Source of the DNA: Sphingomonas bacterium | Lineage (GTDB): Bacteria > Pseudomonadota > Alphaproteobacteria > Sphingomonadales > Sphingomonadaceae | Direction of reading: 5' to 3' | DNA length: 7,043 nt | Assembly: GCA_026785645.1 (NCBI GenBank) | Contig: JAJAZM010000092.1 | Coordinates: 1-7,043, forward strand | Part shown: positions 5,140 through 7,043 of the stretch, in pieces | Numbering within the stretch: the stretch's first letter is position 1 | How the letters are laid out: each line of letters starts with the position of its first letter | Notes under the pieces: model-generated | Database searches by the model: none | Told to the model about the DNA's origin: nothing | The model's input: the letters and a program-made list of their open reading frames with translations, nothing else | Translations under genes and position numbers: made by a program

Positions 5140-5999
5140 CCATCACCCCCAACGATACCGCGCGGCTGCTGATCGAGGCATTGCCCTATATCCGCCGCTT
5201 CACCGGCAAGACGATCGTGGTCAAGGTCGGCGGCCTGCCGATGACCGACCCGGCGCGCGCACACAGCCTGGCGAAGGACATCTTGCTGCTCCACTCGGTC
5301 GGAATACGCCCGGTGCTGGTCCACGGCGGCGGCCCGCAGATCGACGAGCAAATGGCGCGGCAGGGGAAGATTGTCGAGCGGATCGACGGCCTGCGCGTGA
5401 CCGACCGCGAGACATTGGACATCGTCCGCATGGTGCTGGTCGGCAAGATCAACCGCGAACTGGTCGCGGCCCTGAACGTGCTCGAGCCGGTCGCGGTGGG
5501 GGTGGCCGGCGAGGACGGGCGATTGCTCGAGGCAACCCAGATCGATCCGAAGCTGGGCTTCGTCGGCAAGGTCGGCAAGGTCCGCGCGGGACTGCTCCAT
5601 GCCTTGCTCGACGACGGTCTGGTACCGATCGTCTCGACCGTCGGCGCGGATGACCAGGGCCAGCCGTATAACGTCAACGCCGACGACGCCGCGCGGGCGA
5701 TTGCGGTGGCGATGGAGGCGGAGAAGATCATCTACCTGACCAGCGCGCCCGGGCTGCTCGACGACCCCGCCGACCCGGCCAGCCTGGTCGCTCGACTGAC
5801 CACCGCCGAGGCCCGCGGGCGGATCGACAATGCCGGGGTGACGGGCGGGATGATCCCCAAATTGCTGGCCTGTGCCGAGGCAGTCGAGGGCGGGGTGGCA
5901 AGCGCGCACATGATCGACGGCCGCGCGGAACATGCCATCCTGATCGAATTGTTTACCGACCAGGGCATCGGCACGATGGTGTGCGGCGAGGAGGCGTGA
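5136..5999 (+). CDS. argB: Acetylglutamate kinase, probably arginine-inhibited type
   Basis: ArgB phosphorylates N-acetylglutamate with ATP, the step usually feedback-controlled when ArgJ recycles acetyl groups. It has 287 residues and an amino-acid-kinase fold. Residues 8-23 (TARLLIEALPYIRRFT) match the N-terminal helix of hexameric, arginine-sensitive kinases. K30-VGG (30-33) and K242 in GGMIPK (237-242) are the phosphate-stabilising lysines. HGGGPQI (63-69) and LRVTD (86-90) bind substrate. NVNAD (179-183) supplies the catalytic aspartate D183. ELFTD (271-275) near the C-terminus belongs to the arginine site. Two positions are odd: 'GGNAM' reads GGLPM (32-36) and 'LTDVPG' reads LTSAPG (201-206). 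GVAGEDG (122-128) and IVSTVGAD (165-172) recall actinobacterial forms. It overlaps argJ by ATGA and lacks a well-placed ribosome-binding site (AAGGA is 15 bases away), so it likely depends on coupling. Confidence 0.96.
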   Translation: MTITPNDTARLLIEALPYIRRFTGKTIVVKVGGLPMTDPARAHSLAKDILLLHSVGIRPVLVHGGGPQIDEQMARQGKIVERIDGLRVTDRETLDIVRMVLVGKINRELVAALNVLEPVAVGVAGEDGRLLEATQIDPKLGFVGKVGKVRAGLLHALLDDGLVPIVSTVGADDQGQPYNVNADDAARAIAVAMEAEKIIYLTSAPGLLDDPADPASLVARLTTAEARGRIDNAGVTGGMIPKLLACAEAVEGGVASAHMIDGRAEHAILIELFTDQGIGTMVCGEEA

Positions 6000-6003
6000 C
6001 GCG

Positions 6004-6480
6004 ATGAGCGGCAAGACCCAGCGCCAGCGGATGATCGGCGACTGGCTGCGTGCGCACAAGGTCGCAAGCCAGGAGGAAATCGTCGCCCGGCTTGGGCTCG
6101 CCGGGATCGCCGCGACCCAGGCCACGGTGAGCCGCGACCTCGACGAACTTGGTGCGGTCAAATCCCGCCGCGACGGGGCGACCCGCTACGTCCTTGCCGA
6201 CCAAACCGGTTTTGGCGAAACCGGGCTCGCCCAGTCGGCGGCGATGCTCGATCGGCTGCTGGCCGAATGGGTGATCGACATCGTCGACGCCAATGGGCTG
6301 GTGGTGGTCCGCACCCCGCCCGGATCGGCCAATCTGGTGGCCAATGCGATTGACGTGGCGGGGCTCGACGGGGTGGCAGGAACGATTGCCGGTGACGACA
6401 CGATCTTCATCGCGTTAAGCCAAGGTGCGTCGGCGGGGATTCTAGCGGGCAAGCTTCGCAGTCGGCGCGCTCGCGGGTAA
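6004..6480 (+). CDS. argR: Arginine repressor ArgR
   Basis: ArgR is a hexameric DNA-binding protein that uses arginine as co-repressor. It has 158 residues, the normal size. The N-terminal winged helix-turn-helix spans about 1-65, with the recognition-helix signature ATQATVSRDLDELG (37-50) and the wing around RDGATRYVL (56-64). The C-terminal domain (about 78-158) carries RTPPGSA (103-109) and GTIAGDDTIF (126-135), whose Asp pair D131-D132 binds the arginine co-repressor. All key residues are present. GAGGAGG (5988-5994) lies 9 bases before the ATG, and the gene starts 4 bases after argB. Being last in the cluster, it would be repressed with argCJB through the boxes at 2940-2976. RTPPG is a form I associate with actinobacterial ArgR. 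A classical ArgR is unexpected in an alphaproteobacterium. No intrinsic terminator is visible after it. Confidence 0.95.
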   Translation: MSGKTQRQRMIGDWLRAHKVASQEEIVARLGLAGIAATQATVSRDLDELGAVKSRRDGATRYVLADQTGFGETGLAQSAAMLDRLLAEWVIDIVDANGLVVVRTPPGSANLVANAIDVAGLDGVAGTIAGDDTIFIALSQGASAGILAGKLRSRRARG

Positions 6481-6527
6481 GAAGCTTTTGCCGAGACTGA
6501 GCGTTGGTTCGGTAGAGGAGTATGAAG

Positions 6528-6929
6528 ATGCGCCGATCGATGATGTTGCTGATGCTGTTGCCGCTGGCCGCGTGCGACCAGCGCCCGAGCGCACCGCCGC
6601 CCAAGCAGGAGATTAGCGTCCGCTCCGCCGGGCAGGACAAGCTTCACCAGCTCAATGAACTCAACCGCGCGATCACGCTCAAGCGCGCCCTCTATGCCAG
6701 CGGTGCGGAATGCCGGCTGGTGACTAAGTCGGGCTATGTCGGCGAATATGAAAATACATCCTACTGGACCGCGACCTGCCAGGACAAGTTCAAGCGGACC
6801 CGCGACTGGGCTTTGTTCATTGGCCCCGACGAGAGCGTCCAGGTGCGGCTATGCGAGGATGTGGTGAAAGCGGGGCTGCCGGCCTGCGTCATCAAGGATG
6901 AAGCAAAGCCGGCGCCGAAACCCGCCTAA
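6528..6929 (+). CDS. Small lipoprotein of unknown function
   Basis: This is a 133-residue protein taken from the ATG at 6528. AGAGGAG (6514-6520) is 7 bases from it, but only 1 base from an in-frame ATG at 6522. Residues 1-16 (MRRSMMLLMLLPLAAC) are a lipoprotein signal with lipobox LAAC and lipidated C16, so it should be anchored in the cell envelope facing the periplasm. The mature part has a Pro-rich linker (20-25), a charged helical stretch (37-57), then four cysteines (C62, C84, C109, C120) that could form two disulfides. WALFIGPDESVQVRLC (94-109) is the most ordered-looking block; similar blocks occur in uncharacterised sphingomonad proteins I recall. The tail is KPAPKPA. It follows argR by 47 bases without an obvious terminator and may be read through from the arg unit, but nothing ties it to arginine. 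Confidence 0.75.
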   Translation: MRRSMMLLMLLPLAACDQRPSAPPPKQEISVRSAGQDKLHQLNELNRAITLKRALYASGAECRLVTKSGYVGEYENTSYWTATCQDKFKRTRDWALFIGPDESVQVRLCEDVVKAGLPACVIKDEAKPAPKPA

Positions 6930-6939
6930 TCAATTAGGG

Positions 6940-7043
6940 CTAGCTGCACTTCTCGGTGGTCTTGACCGCGCCGTCGGGGCGGGTTTCCTTGACCTTGACG
7001 CACTTGCCGCTCTTATATTCCTCGCGAACGGTGCCGTCGGCGG
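6940..7043 (-). CDS. Small protein of unknown function, C-terminal part (runs off window edge)
   Basis: The reverse strand from the window edge to a TAG at 6940 encodes 33 visible C-terminal residues. It begins ADGTVREEYKSGKC and ends DGAVKTTEKCS. The segment is rich in Lys and Glu and shows two imperfect 'DG.V...KC' units with one cysteine each, suggesting a repeat-built, possibly exported small protein. The N-terminus is outside the window, so signal peptide and family cannot be judged. It converges on the lipoprotein gene with 10 bases between stop codons. The GC-rich codon use agrees with a real gene. Confidence 0.55.
   Translation of the reverse strand, partial: ADGTVREEYKSGKCVKVKETRPDGAVKTTEKCS

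Noticed and set aside
5109..6161. A 350-codon reverse-strand ORF across argB and argR.
   Set aside because: It is a shadow of argB and argR with no domain or plausible start signal.
6925..6938. Palindrome CCTAATCAATTAGG between the convergent lipoprotein and the last gene, as a bidirectional terminator.
   Set aside because: The stem is AT-rich with only a two-base loop and no T-run; it overlaps the lipoprotein stop codon and could be chance.
1..7043. A defence system, CRISPR array, toxin-antitoxin pair or prophage as the hidden 'new system'.
   Set aside because: No repeats-and-spacers, nuclease, toxin, integrase or phage structural signature was seen; apart from the IS remnant the genes are metabolic, folding or small unknown proteins.

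Overview
The window is GC-rich, densely coded DNA that reads like a sphingomonad-type alphaproteobacterium. This host call is an inference from three things: the codon bias, a periplasmic cyclophilin with a long C-terminal extension, and a small CxxC...CxxC protein of a kind I associate with Sphingomonadales. It rests on recall, not on a database search. The first ~300 bases are much richer in A+T and look like accessory DNA.

Layout. (1) 1-189, minus: the N-terminus of a membrane-anchored amidohydrolase-like protein, cut by the window edge. (2) 262-402, minus: a 46-codon fragment whose first 17 residues look like the start of an IS5-family transposase, followed by 222 bases without a gene. 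(3) 625-888, plus: a small zinc-ribbon protein. Its strong intrinsic terminator (941-981) lies inside the 3' end of the convergent gene. (4) 892-1779, minus: an exported cyclophilin-type peptidyl-prolyl isomerase. (5) 1816-2958, plus: purT, divergent from it across only 36 bases. (6) 2975-6480, plus: a tight argC-argJ-argB-argR cluster. The first three genes overlap by ATGA and argR follows after 4 bases. (7) 6528-6929, plus: a small lipoprotein of unknown function. (8) 6940-7043, minus: the C-terminus of a small unknown protein.

How the genes work together. ArgJ makes N-acetylglutamate, ArgB phosphorylates it and ArgC reduces the product to the semialdehyde. ArgJ also recovers the acetyl group from N-acetylornithine, so the pathway is cyclic. 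ArgR is the arginine-sensing repressor. Just before and across the argC start codon is an AT-rich patch with TGCAT half-sites, arranged as two ARG-box-like operators 20 bases apart. The unit therefore looks like a self-contained, autoregulated arginine module. argD, argF, argG and argH are not in the window.

The most notable inference is that the gene order, the presence of a classical ArgR, the protein signatures and the TGCAT-N6-TGCAT operator all resemble actinobacterial arginine clusters more than the dispersed, ArgR-less arrangement I expect in alphaproteobacteria. Phylogenetic trees are needed to decide this. I saw no RNA genes, CRISPR array, complete mobile element or clearly new defence or mobile system.
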